Source: OLB6 sp964493635 (lineage in GTDB: Bacteria; Bacteroidota; Ignavibacteria; Kapaibacteriales; Kapaibacteriaceae). From it: a stretch of DNA of 64,000 nt. The stretch is taken from the NCBI GenBank assembly GCA_964493635.1, contig CAZBOW010000005.1, forward strand, positions 1 to 64,000, read 5' to 3'. This document shows positions 7,966 through 17,544 of the stretch, in pieces; within the stretch, counting starts at the first letter, position 1, and every line of letters starts with the position of its first letter. The translations under genes were made by a program, and so were the position numbers. A model generated the notes under the pieces. That model made no database searches. It had not been told where the DNA came from and worked only from the letters and a program-made list of their open reading frames with translations.

Positions 7966-9684
7966 TCACTGGTACCGGAACATGCGAACAACGCGCAGTG
8001 GTGGCACTCCAAGGCCGCGCTGAACGATGCAGCGAGCGAAATACATGCCGGGTTGCAGGTTGAAGTCGGAGATGGAGATCGAGCGGCTGCTGCCTGTGGG
8101 CATATCATCAACGGTGACTACAACGGAACCATCCACGTGAATGATATCCAGACGCACTCGATCTTGCCCCGCACCGTAGAGCGTAATCGTACCACTGCTC
8201 GTAAGAGGATTAGGGGAAATCACAAGTCGGAGAGCCCCCTGCAGCGAACTTACCAGACGCTGCATACCAGATCCATAGCTGTAGATGTCGTCGATCTTTA
8301 CTACCGTTGTGTGGCCGCTCACGATCTGCGGGTCGCTGGCACGAATACCCAGAACTCCATTTCGCATAACCAGGTGTGAGAACGGCGCATCTCCGAGCGC
8401 AACAATGGCATACATCGTATCCAGCGGTGTACGGCTGCCTACTGGAGTGATCGATTGCTGTGCAGCATCCATTCGCCACCACAATGTGTCGCGGTCCACA
8501 ACTCTGCGCTGACCCTCACGTGTAAGGGGTACGAGCACCGTGGGATTGTAGGCAACGTCAAGTTGATATCCCGTTATCTCGAGTGGCTCGTCGAACGGTG
8601 TTTGGGTAACTGCCTCTAGCACAAGCTGCAGGGTATCGCCAACGCTGGCTGTGATCGTATCAGCTTGCCACTGCAAGGCAAATGCAACGGGGCGTGGCCT
8701 CATCAGAAGATCAACATTGATCCGCGTTGAATCCCATACTCTCGATGAATCCGCGCTGAATCGGCGGAGGTAGAACTCCACGCGTTGATTACGGTACTCC
8801 GTTGGTTCGGCAATGAGTTTCAGAGTAAGTACGGACCGGCGTGTGGGTCGATCAGGATCCACCTCGATTCTTAATGGCTGTTCGCTTGTGGCACGCACAT
8901 CATATCGAAACCGCTCGGACACAGCAAAGCTGGGCAATCGGATAAACGTGACCGTAGTGTCAATGCTGCCAACGGTGGCATCCCGGAAAACCACGGTCGT
9001 ATCGGTCTGCATCTGAACTGCTGCTCCCGACAACACGAAGGTGAGTGTATCAAGCGGTATCCGTCTCTGGTGCCACCGGATCAAGCGTACAGTATCTTCA
9101 TATGAGCCTGGTAGGAGAGGCTGGAATCGTAGAGTTACCTCTAAGCTGTCGTCAGGATCAGCCCGCAGGAGGCCCTGTGACGTATCGATCGAAAATGGAG
9201 ACGCTGCCCCTCGTTGGAGAACGTAGTCGGCCGTTACGTAGGCAGGACCAAACACGTCGATGCGCTTTTCTTGGAGATCACCAGTCAGCGCGGAAAAGAA
9301 TCGAACATCTCGATGTTGTGTCAGTGACCGTCCTGCACCAGAAAGAATGATTGTGATCGTATCGACTGGGCGTCGCTCGCGGAACTGAACGATGATCGCT
9401 GTATCGTGATACGTACCCTGTGAAAGGGGCTGAAACGCACACAACCATGCCCGGCTTCCCGCAAGGTCAATGGGCGTTTCCGAGGAGAGGGTGAACGGAG
9501 CAGAAACTCGTCGAAGGAAGCGCCACTGTGTTTCACCGTCTGTGTCCTGGGGAGCAAACACAGCGCGCGTCGCCTCCGCTCCAAGGAGGATTTCCCCGAA
9601 GTCGACGGCGTACGCGATGTTGTGCGGCAAGAACAAGATCGCCGTGGCGATAAGTCTCACCGCATGTAGTGTGATGGAAGTCAT
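7966..9684 (-). CDS. Secreted T9SS cargo protein with Hydin/ASPM-like beta domains
   Basis: This 572-residue protein has a signal peptide ending NIAYA. Two or more repeats of about 100 residues follow the pattern 'FGEILLG', then 'PFTLSS', 'F.P...G.Y.DT..I' and 'LSGAG', like choice-of-anchor-D/ASPM-SPD2-Hydin domains. The last ~90 residues are a Por/T9SS C-terminal sorting domain: ISPNPLTSSGTITLYG, a VDG step, then LQPGMYFARCI. It is therefore probably carried across the outer membrane and anchored or released at the surface. It lies in the operon after ftsI. A scaffold gap sits just upstream, but after collapsing duplicates it starts about 28 nt from the ftsI stop. Confidence 0.75.
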   Translation of the reverse strand: MTSITLHAVRLIATAILFLPHNIAYAVDFGEILLGAEATRAVFAPQDTDGETQWRFLRRVSAPFTLSSETPIDLAGSRAWLCAFQPLSQGTYHDTAIIVQFRERRPVDTITIILSGAGRSLTQHRDVRFFSALTGDLQEKRIDVFGPAYVTADYVLQRGAASPFSIDTSQGLLRADPDDSLEVTLRFQPLLPGSYEDTVRLIRWHQRRIPLDTLTFVLSGAAVQMQTDTTVVFRDATVGSIDTTVTFIRLPSFAVSERFRYDVRATSEQPLRIEVDPDRPTRRSVLTLKLIAEPTEYRNQRVEFYLRRFSADSSRVWDSTRINVDLLMRPRPVAFALQWQADTITASVGDTLQLVLEAVTQTPFDEPLEITGYQLDVAYNPTVLVPLTREGQRRVVDRDTLWWRMDAAQQSITPVGSRTPLDTMYAIVALGDAPFSHLVMRNGVLGIRASDPQIVSGHTTVVKIDDIYSYGSGMQRLVSSLQGALRLVISPNPLTSSGTITLYGAGQDRVRLDIIHVDGSVVVTVDDMPTGSSRSISISDFNLQPGMYFARCIVQRGLGVPPLRVVRMFRYQ

Positions 9685-9830
9685 CGTATGNNNNNNNNNN
9701 NNNNNNNNNNNNNNNNNNNNNNNNNNNNNNNNNNNNNNNNNNNNNNNNNNNNNNNNNNNNNNNNNNNNNNNNNNNNNNNNNNNNNNNNNNTAAGTCTCAC
9801 CGCATGTAGTGTGATGGAAGTCATCGTATG
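9651..9830. other. Scaffold gap (100 N) with duplicated 40-bp flanks
   Basis: N run 9691-9790. The 40 bases at 9651-9690 recur exactly at 9791-9830, so contig ends overlap and no sequence is probably missing. The duplicate contains the start codon of the 7966-9684 gene, giving a false second start. Confidence 0.9.
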
Positions 9831-9852
9831 TCGTCGGGTGTCATCCGGGTTG

Positions 9853-11913
9853 TCATCGGGCTGTGACCGTACACTTCCGGCCACTGTATTCGACCGTCTC
9901 CACATGACCACTGCCTTGCACCCGAACGGTGTAACCCGCGTTCTGCAGAATAGTAACAGCACGCCGCAAGGTAAGGCCGCGGACGTCAGGTTTCTCTGTG
10001 CCGTTGTTCTTTGCAATCTGAACAGAGACTAGTCCTCCTCGCTGTGCGCGTTTTCCAGGAAGGGGCTTCTGGAACACAATCAACCCGGTATCGACCGACG
10101 CCTGCATTCGTAGTCCTACGCGCTGGAGAATGGAATCCGCCAAACTCACCCGTAAGCCCCGTACATCTGGAATCACCAGAGAGTCCGAAACCGATGAGGC
10201 CGCGATGAACTTCTTTGTGCGGTCGTCCAGATCGAGCATGGTCATGCTTTTCTGAACGATGCGCCGAAAGATCGGCGCGGCGGCCGATCCTCCATAGATG
10301 GTCGACTGCGGTCGGTCCAACATCACAATCATACACACCTGTGGATTATCCGCCGGATAGTATCCAACAAAGGAGGCCGTATACGACTTGCGGGAGTACG
10401 ACCCATCCTCAAGCTGCTGCGCCGTACCAGTTTTGCCGGCAATCAGCACGCCCGGAATGCGAGCTTGTTGACCAGTTCCCTGTTCTACCACGCCGATGAG
10501 CATGTTGGTCAAACGTGTCGCCGTCGTATCGGCAATCACACGCCGAATCACCTGTGGTTTCATCGTGCGAAGCACCTCGCCATCGGGTTGGAGGATTTGC
10601 TGCACCACATGAGGCTCCATCATCACACCACCATTTGCGATGGTAGCGTAGGCATTCAGCATTTGTAGAGCCGTGGCCGTGAGTTCATATCCAAAGGCCA
10701 TGAAGTACTGCGTGGTGTGATCGAATGCGTCAGGGCGCTTCAATACACCTCGCACTTCACCGGGAAGGTCGATACCACTAGGAATGCCAAAGCCGAAGTC
10801 CCGGAAATACTTGTAGAACGTGCGGCTGTTAATGCGTCTGGCCTGTGTGGCGAATACAACGTTACTGGACTGCTCCAGCGCAATCTGAAAGGTGGTTTTT
10901 CCAAGCGGATGATCATCGCGAATCACATGGTCCGGAAGCTGCAGAACACCACCAAGACCATCAACCTGATCACCAGGTTGAAGCAACCCTTCCTCGAGCA
11001 ACGCCGCTGCAGTTATCGCCTTAATGGTCGATCCAGGCTCGTATTGATCCGTAATACCTCGCGTTCGGATAGCATCCGATGTTGCTCGATCGAGCCGCAT
11101 GGGATCGAACGTCGGCATCGAAGCCATAGCAAGAATCTCTCCCGTCGATGGCTTGATGGCAATCACCGTACCGGAACTAGCTCCGGTAGTGTTCACGCCC
11201 CGTCGAAGCTCTTCTTCTGCGATGCGCTGAAGTTCGATGTCGATGGTCAAGCGAAGACCGTTGCCGTTTCGAGGTGCCTTACGCTCGGGATTCACACCTG
11301 GGCGCAGACGTCCGCGACCATCACGTTGCATAACCACGAAGCCACTCTCGCCCCGCAGCTGCTGATTGTAGGCCAACTCAATTCCCGTGACACCATTGTT
11401 ATCGACATCCGTTACGCCAATAACCTGCGCAGCGGTGTTTCCATACAGGAAACTTCTCTTTGGTTCATCCACGCGGATCAACCCGGGATCACGAAGAGTA
11501 TCCAGGTCGGGATACAAGATTGCATTGACACCTCTGGCCAGCCATACAAACCGACCTTTATGCTGCTTGATCTTCTTCAGGTAAAAACCCACGCTATCAC
11601 CTGCTGCCATCGCAAGTGAATTGGCTACGAGGACCGGATTGGCGAGCATCACGGGGTCGGCTGCATACGACGTCATCGTCATCATGCTGGCAATGTCTCG
11701 TCCGTTACGGTCGTAGAGGCTTCCACGCTGGGCGCGAAGCTCTACCTTCGACTCATACTGCCGCTTTGCCAACTCGCGGTACCGAGCCCCCTCCATAACC
11801 TGCACCCAGAACAACCTGCCCAGCACAATCGAAAACAGGACGCTGAACAGTACGATCAGCACGCCTGCTTTCCATCGAATGGGGTCGTATGGTGCCGGGG
11901 ACGTTGGTTCCAT
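9853..11913 (-). CDS. ftsI: Peptidoglycan D,D-transpeptidase FtsI / PBP with PASTA domains
   Basis: This class B penicillin-binding protein cross-links septal peptidoglycan. The 686 residues comprise a single N-terminal membrane helix (about 17-38), a PBP dimerisation domain, then a transpeptidase domain with SxxK at S295-K298, SxN at 349-351 and KTG at 494-496. Two PASTA repeats follow (about 585-686: VIPDVRGLRVSLADSILQ and PDVRGLTLRRAVTILQNAG). The ATG directly follows the stop of the FtsL-like gene. PASTA-tailed FtsI/SpoVD-like proteins occur in several phyla including Bacteroidota relatives. The pair ftsL-ftsI lies after metG rather than between mraW and murE. Confidence 0.95.
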   Translation of the reverse strand: MEPTSPAPYDPIRWKAGVLIVLFSVLFSIVLGRLFWVQVMEGARYRELAKRQYESKVELRAQRGSLYDRNGRDIASMMTMTSYAADPVMLANPVLVANSLAMAAGDSVGFYLKKIKQHKGRFVWLARGVNAILYPDLDTLRDPGLIRVDEPKRSFLYGNTAAQVIGVTDVDNNGVTGIELAYNQQLRGESGFVVMQRDGRGRLRPGVNPERKAPRNGNGLRLTIDIELQRIAEEELRRGVNTTGASSGTVIAIKPSTGEILAMASMPTFDPMRLDRATSDAIRTRGITDQYEPGSTIKAITAAALLEEGLLQPGDQVDGLGGVLQLPDHVIRDDHPLGKTTFQIALEQSSNVVFATQARRINSRTFYKYFRDFGFGIPSGIDLPGEVRGVLKRPDAFDHTTQYFMAFGYELTATALQMLNAYATIANGGVMMEPHVVQQILQPDGEVLRTMKPQVIRRVIADTTATRLTNMLIGVVEQGTGQQARIPGVLIAGKTGTAQQLEDGSYSRKSYTASFVGYYPADNPQVCMIVMLDRPQSTIYGGSAAAPIFRRIVQKSMTMLDLDDRTKKFIAASSVSDSLVIPDVRGLRVSLADSILQRVGLRMQASVDTGLIVFQKPLPGKRAQRGGLVSVQIAKNNGTEKPDVRGLTLRRAVTILQNAGYTVRVQGSGHVETVEYSGRKCTVTAR

Positions 11914-12249
11914 TTACTCTGAAATCACCGTTGGGGCCTCGGAAGGGGGCTCCAGGTTCAATCGCGTGGTGGCAATATGGGTGATACGCGTAATGGACTG
12001 TAGGTCCATGGCCTGCTGCCGCAGGCTTTGATGCAACGTTTGCAGTGAGTCGCGCTGGTGCTTCAGGCGATCTACCTGTGCTGAGAGTTCATTCACGGCC
12101 AGTACGTTGCTCACATAGCCTACCGTTGCAAGCGCACTCACAAAGAACAGCGCGAACATGCTCCAGCGGTTTAGAAGCTGGCGTTGTTTGACGAGCGTCG
12201 GGGATTCATTGACCGGAATGGATCCGTCGTCGATGGGCTGTTCCACCAC
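11914..12249 (-). CDS. ftsL: FtsL-like cell division protein
   Basis: This bitopic protein of 111 residues has a short cytosolic N terminus, one membrane helix at about residues 30-52 (MFALFFVSALATVGYVSNVL) and a periplasmic leucine-zipper coiled coil (LSAQVDRLKHQRDSLQTLHQ). That is the architecture of FtsL, which bridges FtsB/FtsQ and FtsI/FtsW in the divisome. The start is GTG at 12249, overlapping the metG stop, and the stop is immediately followed by the ftsI ATG. FtsL diverges strongly in sequence, so the call rests on topology plus adjacency to ftsI. Confidence 0.8.
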   Translation of the reverse strand: MVEQPIDDGSIPVNESPTLVKQRQLLNRWSMFALFFVSALATVGYVSNVLAVNELSAQVDRLKHQRDSLQTLHQSLRQQAMDLQSITRITHIATTRLNLEPPSEAPTVISE

Positions 12250-14312
12250 TACCGTACCTCTGCGCCTGGTCCGATCCCAACATCAGCTGGCTGCACTAAC
12301 GTGAGCATACCACTGTCCGATGAAGCAGCCAGCACCATTCCTTGCGATTCCAGTCCCATGAGTTTGGCAGGCTGCAGATTCGCCACAACAACGATGGTTT
12401 TTCCTACCAGTTGCTCCGGAGCATAGTGTTGTGCAATGCCTGCCAGAATTTGCCGCCGCTCTGTTCCAAGGTCCACCTGTAGCTTAAGAAGCTTCTTGGA
12501 TTTCTCCACGGCCGTTGCTTCAACAACAACCGCGGTGCGCAACTTCACCTTCATAAAGTCGTCGATGGTGATCATCGGTTCTGCTGGCGCAGAGGGCTGT
12601 TGATCTCCTAATTCTGCAATCTTTGCTTCCACGACGGTATCCTCAATTCGGGTAAACAAGATTCCTGGCTCGTGTAGCACCCGTCCCTCGGGAAGGACGG
12701 ACCGTCCAGCTGACGTCCACATATCCTGCGTACTACCCGGCTGGCCGGTATGGACGGGCTCACCTAAGGCCCGCTGCATTGTGGCAGCAGCGTGCGGCAG
12801 AAATGGAGCAAACACAACCGACAGCGTACGTATGGTTTGCAGACAGACGTTCAGTGCATGGGCAGCCCTTGCTGGATCCTCCTTGATGGCTTTCCACGGG
12901 GCCGTGTCGTTGAAATACTTGTTGGCTGCGCGTGCAATGTTCATGGCTTCGGTGAGAGCATCTCTGTACCGAAACGCATCCAGATTTCGTGCTACACTCT
13001 CCACACCGTGGTCGATAGCGCTCTGAAGAGCGCGCTCGTGTTCATCCGGTTCGTTGGTACCACGGGCGGGGACGGCGCCATCGAAGTTTCTGATCGTAAA
13101 CTGTACAACGCGATTGACGTAGTTCCCAAGAATGGCTGCCAGTTCGTTATTCGTGCGTGCCTGATAGTCACGCCATGTAAAGTCCGAGTCCTTGGTCTCC
13201 GGCATGTTCATCGTAAGAACATACCGCAGAATATCTACGTGCTGTGGCTCGGGAAAGTCATGAAGGTATTGTACCAGATCGATAGCCCAGTTTCGGCTCT
13301 TGGAGAATTTCTGTCCCTCTAGGTTCAGGAATTCGTTGGCTGGAACCTGCTCTGGCAGGATGAAGCCTTCCTCAGCGCGCGAATGCAGCAGAATCGGGAA
13401 AATGATCGTGTGAAACACGATGTTATCCTTACCCAGAAACGCCGTGTAGATCGTATCGGGATCCTGCCACCACGTTTTCCACGCTTCGGGAGTACCCTGT
13501 TGCTCTGCCCACTGCTTCGTTGCTGAGATGTATCCCAGTACGGCTTCGAACCACACGTAGAGCACCTTGCCATCGGCATCGGGTACTGGAACTGGGATCC
13601 CCCACTGCATGTCGCGCGTGGCAGCCCGCTCAGCTAAACCCTGCTTTACCCACGACCGCGATTGCTGAACAACGTTGTCCTTCCACGACGGCGCATGGCC
13701 CTCGATATAGGAGTGGATCCAGTCCTGAAAGGCATCGAGCTTGAAGTACCAGTGCTTCGTCCTGCGCACAACCGGCGTTTTCCCGCTTACCACGGAGCGT
13801 GGCTGTTTAAGTTCCAACTGGTTGTAGTAGGCCCCACAGCTGTCGCACTGATCGCCGCGTGCTTTGTCGTAGTTACAGTTCGGGCATACGCCCTCGACGT
13901 ATCGGTCAGGCAAAAAGATTCGAGCTTCTTCATCGTAGAACTGCTCGTCCTCTCGCTCTACCAAAAGCCCCTTACGCAACCATGATTGGAAGAACTCCTG
14001 TGCCGTGGCAATGTGGAGTGGATCGGTGGTTCTGCCGTAGATGTCAAACGCAATACCTGCGCCGGCCAATGCCTTGGCATTGGCTGCATGGTAGCGGTCT
14101 ACAAGCTCACGGGGGGAGACACCTTCTTTTTCGGCAGCAATCGTAATGGCAACACCGTGTTCATCGGAGCCGCAAACGTATAACGTGTCGCGTCCTACTA
14201 ACCTGCAATACCGGGCATAGATGTCGGCCGGAAGCGTAGATCCCACCACGTTACCGAGGTGAGTAATCCCGCTGGCATATGGCAGAGCCGACGTAATCAG
14301 ATAGCGTTTCAT
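12249..14312 (-). CDS. metG: Methionyl-tRNA synthetase
   Basis: This enzyme charges tRNA-Met. The 687 residues include the HIGH-equivalent HLGN (18-21), a zinc knuckle with C143, C146, C156 and C159, and KFSKS (335-339). A C-terminal tRNA-binding OB-fold domain starts near residue 585 (ITIDDFMKVKLR, then GIAQHY and NLQPAKLMGLESQGM). It matches the long dimeric, zinc-containing MetG1 form. The start at 14312 (MKRYLITSALPYASG) places the catalytic N terminus correctly; the open frame upstream is unrelated. It begins one base after the DJ-1 gene stop. Confidence 0.97.
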   Translation of the reverse strand: MKRYLITSALPYASGITHLGNVVGSTLPADIYARYCRLVGRDTLYVCGSDEHGVAITIAAEKEGVSPRELVDRYHAANAKALAGAGIAFDIYGRTTDPLHIATAQEFFQSWLRKGLLVEREDEQFYDEEARIFLPDRYVEGVCPNCNYDKARGDQCDSCGAYYNQLELKQPRSVVSGKTPVVRRTKHWYFKLDAFQDWIHSYIEGHAPSWKDNVVQQSRSWVKQGLAERAATRDMQWGIPVPVPDADGKVLYVWFEAVLGYISATKQWAEQQGTPEAWKTWWQDPDTIYTAFLGKDNIVFHTIIFPILLHSRAEEGFILPEQVPANEFLNLEGQKFSKSRNWAIDLVQYLHDFPEPQHVDILRYVLTMNMPETKDSDFTWRDYQARTNNELAAILGNYVNRVVQFTIRNFDGAVPARGTNEPDEHERALQSAIDHGVESVARNLDAFRYRDALTEAMNIARAANKYFNDTAPWKAIKEDPARAAHALNVCLQTIRTLSVVFAPFLPHAAATMQRALGEPVHTGQPGSTQDMWTSAGRSVLPEGRVLHEPGILFTRIEDTVVEAKIAELGDQQPSAPAEPMITIDDFMKVKLRTAVVVEATAVEKSKKLLKLQVDLGTERRQILAGIAQHYAPEQLVGKTIVVVANLQPAKLMGLESQGMVLAASSDSGMLTLVQPADVGIGPGAEVR

Positions 14313-14313
14313 A

Positions 14314-14862
14314 CTACTCGTACAGTACGATGTCGGTAGCAACACGGGTTGCAACCGTGTCGCCGACAAGTCGTTGAATGATAATCAAGGCAAACTCAAA
14401 GGCGGTTCCAGCCCCGCGACTCGTCACGATGTGGCCGTCCTCCACTACCCGATCGGTGGAGTATTGATACACGGAGAGTTGCGACGCCACTCCCGGGTGC
14501 GACGTCACAGCAGCACTGCCCTTCAAGAAGCCGTACTCATGCAGTATCAGAGGTGCTGCACAGATTGCACCGATCAGACGACGCGCTGCATGATGTGGGG
14601 CCATCAGTCGGGATAACGTGTCGCTGTGGATCATGTGGTCTACTCCCTGACTCCCTCCAGGCAGTACAATGGCATCGAACACATCATCCGCATCCAGCTC
14701 GTCGATGGAAAGATCTGGCACGAGTCGCGCTCCATGAGCGCAGGTGATGATATCACCATCGCCAGCTACCGTTACATCAAGGCCGGCACGCCGAAACATG
14801 TCAACGATGATCACCGCTTCCATGTCCTCGGTGCCATTTGAGATCGGTACGAGGACCTTCAT
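14314..14862 (-). CDS. DJ-1/PfpI family protein
   Basis: This 182-residue flavodoxin-like protein is of the DJ-1/YajL branch. It has GTEDMEAV near residue 10 with the conserved glutamate, PGG in VLPGGSQGVDHM, and the nucleophile cysteine in the elbow GAICAAPLIL, followed by VTSHPG. Members act as glyoxalase/deglycase-like or redox-protective enzymes; the true substrate is unsettled. The ATG overlaps the stop of the upstream membrane protein, so it is co-translated within the guaA-metG run. Confidence 0.88.
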   Translation of the reverse strand: MKVLVPISNGTEDMEAVIIVDMFRRAGLDVTVAGDGDIITCAHGARLVPDLSIDELDADDVFDAIVLPGGSQGVDHMIHSDTLSRLMAPHHAARRLIGAICAAPLILHEYGFLKGSAAVTSHPGVASQLSVYQYSTDRVVEDGHIVTSRGAGTAFEFALIIIQRLVGDTVATRVATDIVLYE

Positions 14863-15332
14863 TCATGCTCTCCGTTCTGTACAGGGGATGTGGTTCCAAG
14901 ATCGGGTCGGCGAATCTTTCCGCCCTCATGCCCGGCGATGCCTACAGCGATTGTACCAGCTATTCCTGCGAGCAAGAATGCAGACAACACTAGGCGTTGA
15001 ATACTGGTGGATGGTGGAACGTTGACAAGATGAATCAATGCCAGCACCAGCCCAACGACGGTGATCGTCATGGCCGTCTCTGCTGCCTCTTCATGCTCGT
15101 GAATCTGGTCATGCGATACCCACGACACACGCTCTTCGATAATCTCCTCAGCGTCCTCACCAGTGAAGTTGGCCGCAAAGACAAACAGACCAGTTGCCAG
15201 ATAGACCACTAGGCCTGTCCGCTTCACCATCTCCATTTTCAGGACTGCACCAACCAAGACCACCAATACACCGATGATGGTGCCGATGATCGGAACATGA
15301 TTTACCAGCAAGTGCAATTGCAAACCATCCAT
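14859..15332 (-). CDS. Four-helix membrane protein (DUF2231-like)
   Basis: This protein of 157 residues has about four membrane helices: 8-28, 34-52, 84-104 and 113-135. Histidines sit near helix ends (HLLVNHVP near the N terminus, HDQIHEHEE between helices 2 and 3). DUF2231 membrane proteins share this size, topology and histidine pattern and may bind haem or metal; that function is only a possibility here. The start at 15332 was chosen because GGGAG lies just upstream, although an ATG at 15344 overlaps the end of guaA. The stop overlaps the DJ-1 start. Confidence 0.7.
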   Translation of the reverse strand: MDGLQLHLLVNHVPIIGTIIGVLVVLVGAVLKMEMVKRTGLVVYLATGLFVFAANFTGEDAEEIIEERVSWVSHDQIHEHEEAAETAMTITVVGLVLALIHLVNVPPSTSIQRLVLSAFLLAGIAGTIAVGIAGHEGGKIRRPDLGTTSPVQNGEHE

Positions 15333-15334
15333 AA

Positions 15335-16876
15335 CTACTCCCATTCAATGGTGGCAGGGGGCTTGGACGAAATGTCGTATACCACGCGGTTGATGCCACG
15401 TACTTCGTTGATGATGCGGTTGCTCATACGTGCAAGTAGATCGTAAGGCATGTGGAACCAGTCGGCTGTCATACCGTCCACACTCGTGACAGCGCGAAGA
15501 GCACACACATATTCGTAGGTACGCTCGTCTCCCATGACACCTACAGTCTGCACGGGCAGCAGGACGGCGAATGCCTGCCAAATCTCATTGTAGAGACCTG
15601 CATTTCTAATCTCTTCCAAGTAGATCTCATCTGCCTCACGCAGGATATCGGCCTTCTCACGGGTGATGGCACCGGGGATTCGAATGGCCAGACCAGGGCC
15701 AGGGAATGGGTGCCGGTCCACAAACCAGTCGGGTATTCCGAGTTCACGTCCTACGGCTCGAACCTCGTCCTTGAAGAGTTCACGGAACGGCTCAATGAGC
15801 TTCAGGTTCATGCGCTCTGGCAAGCCCCCTACATTATGGTGCGTCTTGATGGTCACACTTGGACCCTTGATACTCACCGACTCGATGACATCCGGATAGA
15901 GTGTTCCCTGTGCCAGGAACTTGGCGTCGCTGAATTTCTTGGCTTCTACTTCAAAGAGTTCGATGAAGGCGTTGCCGATAATCTTGCGCTTCTTCTCGGG
16001 GTCCGCCACACCGTCCAGACGACTCATGAAAAACTCTTCGCCGTCCACAAGGTCCACCGTCATGCTGAAGTTCTCTTTGAACAACCGCACAATCTGTTCC
16101 GACTCTCCCTTTCTCATCAGGCCACTATCCACATGGATACAGTGAACCTGATTGCCGATGGCTTTGTGCAGAAGCACGGCAGCTACGGTGGAATCAACTC
16201 CGCCACTTAGGGCACAGATGACTCCTCCATCACCAACCGTTGCACGGATGTCGGCAATGACCGACTCAATGAAGCTTGAGGCATTCCACGTTGGCGAGCA
16301 TCCGCAGATGTTCACAACGAAGTTCTTCAGGAGCGTTGTTCCTTCGTCCGAGTGATGAACCTCTGGATGGAACTGCACCCCCCAAATACGGCGTGCGGCA
16401 TTTCGAATGGCACAGATGTCGGCATTCTCTGTTCGGCCGATGACGTCGAAATCCGGTGGAATCGCCGTGAGATGATCGCCATGACTCATCCATACCGTTG
16501 TACGGCTATTCATGGTGGCGAACAAATCCGCAGCGTCGGTTATCTCTAGATGGGCTCTGCCAAACTCTCTACGAGCTGCCTTGTCGACTCCACCACCTAA
16601 TTGGAACGCAATCAACTGAAGGCCGTAGCAGATGCCAAGAACCGGTACATCCTGCGAAAACACATCGAAGGATGGGATCGGTGCCCCTTCAGCATAGACG
16701 CTGCTGGGCCCACCTGAAAGGATGATGCCTTTGGGTTGAAGTTCTCGGAGTGCGTCCTGAGAAATAGAAAAAGGGTGGATCTCCGCATACACGCCGGCTT
16801 CGCGCACCTTACGGGCAATCAGCTGGGTGTACTGTGATCCGAAATCGAGAATGACGATACGTTCAGTGTGGGTCAT
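15335..16876 (-). CDS. guaA: GMP synthase (glutamine-hydrolysing)
   Basis: This enzyme makes GMP from XMP using glutamine and ATP. The 513 residues comprise a class I glutamine amidotransferase domain (nucleophile Cys in VLGICYGLQL, His/Glu in VQFHPEVHH), a PP-loop ATP pyrophosphatase (ALSGGVDST) and a C-terminal dimerisation domain ending KPPATIEWE, all canonical. It lies 6 nt after an outer-membrane protein gene, and its last codons carry the ribosome-binding site of the next gene. Confidence 0.98.
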   Translation of the reverse strand: MTHTERIVILDFGSQYTQLIARKVREAGVYAEIHPFSISQDALRELQPKGIILSGGPSSVYAEGAPIPSFDVFSQDVPVLGICYGLQLIAFQLGGGVDKAARREFGRAHLEITDAADLFATMNSRTTVWMSHGDHLTAIPPDFDVIGRTENADICAIRNAARRIWGVQFHPEVHHSDEGTTLLKNFVVNICGCSPTWNASSFIESVIADIRATVGDGGVICALSGGVDSTVAAVLLHKAIGNQVHCIHVDSGLMRKGESEQIVRLFKENFSMTVDLVDGEEFFMSRLDGVADPEKKRKIIGNAFIELFEVEAKKFSDAKFLAQGTLYPDVIESVSIKGPSVTIKTHHNVGGLPERMNLKLIEPFRELFKDEVRAVGRELGIPDWFVDRHPFPGPGLAIRIPGAITREKADILREADEIYLEEIRNAGLYNEIWQAFAVLLPVQTVGVMGDERTYEYVCALRAVTSVDGMTADWFHMPYDLLARMSNRIINEVRGINRVVYDISSKPPATIEWE

Positions 16877-16882
16877 GCGATG

Positions 16883-17518
16883 TTATTCGGTGAGGGCACC
16901 GAGATCGAATAAGAAGTTGATACCAAGAGCACCTGAGGCAACCTTCGGGTTGTACTGGTCGCTGTCGCTGTCCATACCGGTAAGCATGTATCCACCGCGC
17001 AGCACAACGTTCAGCTGTCCAATGTCGGCCGTCATCACAGGAATCATTGCTCCAAGGCGTACTTCCACGGATGGACTCGTCAGGTTATCGGCACCTACGT
17101 TCGGTACCTCGGTTCCCGAAACCAACTTCGTGGAGAGCGCCGATGGAAAACCGAAGGCAGCTCCCAGCGTTAAGCCACTTAAGTACAGCGACGGCGCAAA
17201 CGAGATGTACTGAGCTTGAGTGATCAGCGTGTTGTTATCGCTTGCACCTTCATTTAGCTTCATCTGATACGAGTATGAGGCATACTCGAGGTCGGCTACA
17301 AAACCTATCGAGGTTTCTTTGCTAAACATGAACTTCAGGGTTACGCCAAGATCTGGCAGACTATTGAAGTTGACGCCAGTTTTTGTTCCCGTAGGAATAT
17401 CGCCCGCATTCACACCAGCCTTGGCAAGAATGGACGGTCCGGCAAACACTTGCTGGCGCTGAGCGTGGGCATGCACTGCACAACCCATCAGCATGAGTAC
17501 AAGAAGAACGCGTTTCAT
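16883..17518 (-). CDS. Small outer-membrane beta-barrel protein
   Basis: This 211-residue protein has a signal peptide cleaved after HAHA, leaving Gln at +1. Amphipathic beta strands follow (LGVTLKFMFSKETSIGFVAD, then ISFAPSLYLSGLTLGAAFGF), ending in a C-terminal strand GALGINFLFDLGALTE. This is the pattern of the porin-family/outer-membrane beta-barrel proteins of Bacteroidota. The ATG at 17518 with AGGAG 7 nt upstream was preferred to a TTG at 17521. It sits between the MFS gene and guaA. Function is unknown. Confidence 0.7.
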   Translation of the reverse strand: MKRVLLVLMLMGCAVHAHAQRQQVFAGPSILAKAGVNAGDIPTGTKTGVNFNSLPDLGVTLKFMFSKETSIGFVADLEYASYSYQMKLNEGASDNNTLITQAQYISFAPSLYLSGLTLGAAFGFPSALSTKLVSGTEVPNVGADNLTSPSVEVRLGAMIPVMTADIGQLNVVLRGGYMLTGMDSDSDQYNPKVASGALGINFLFDLGALTE

Positions 17519-17544
17519 CAAACACTCCTACGATAATGAGTGGG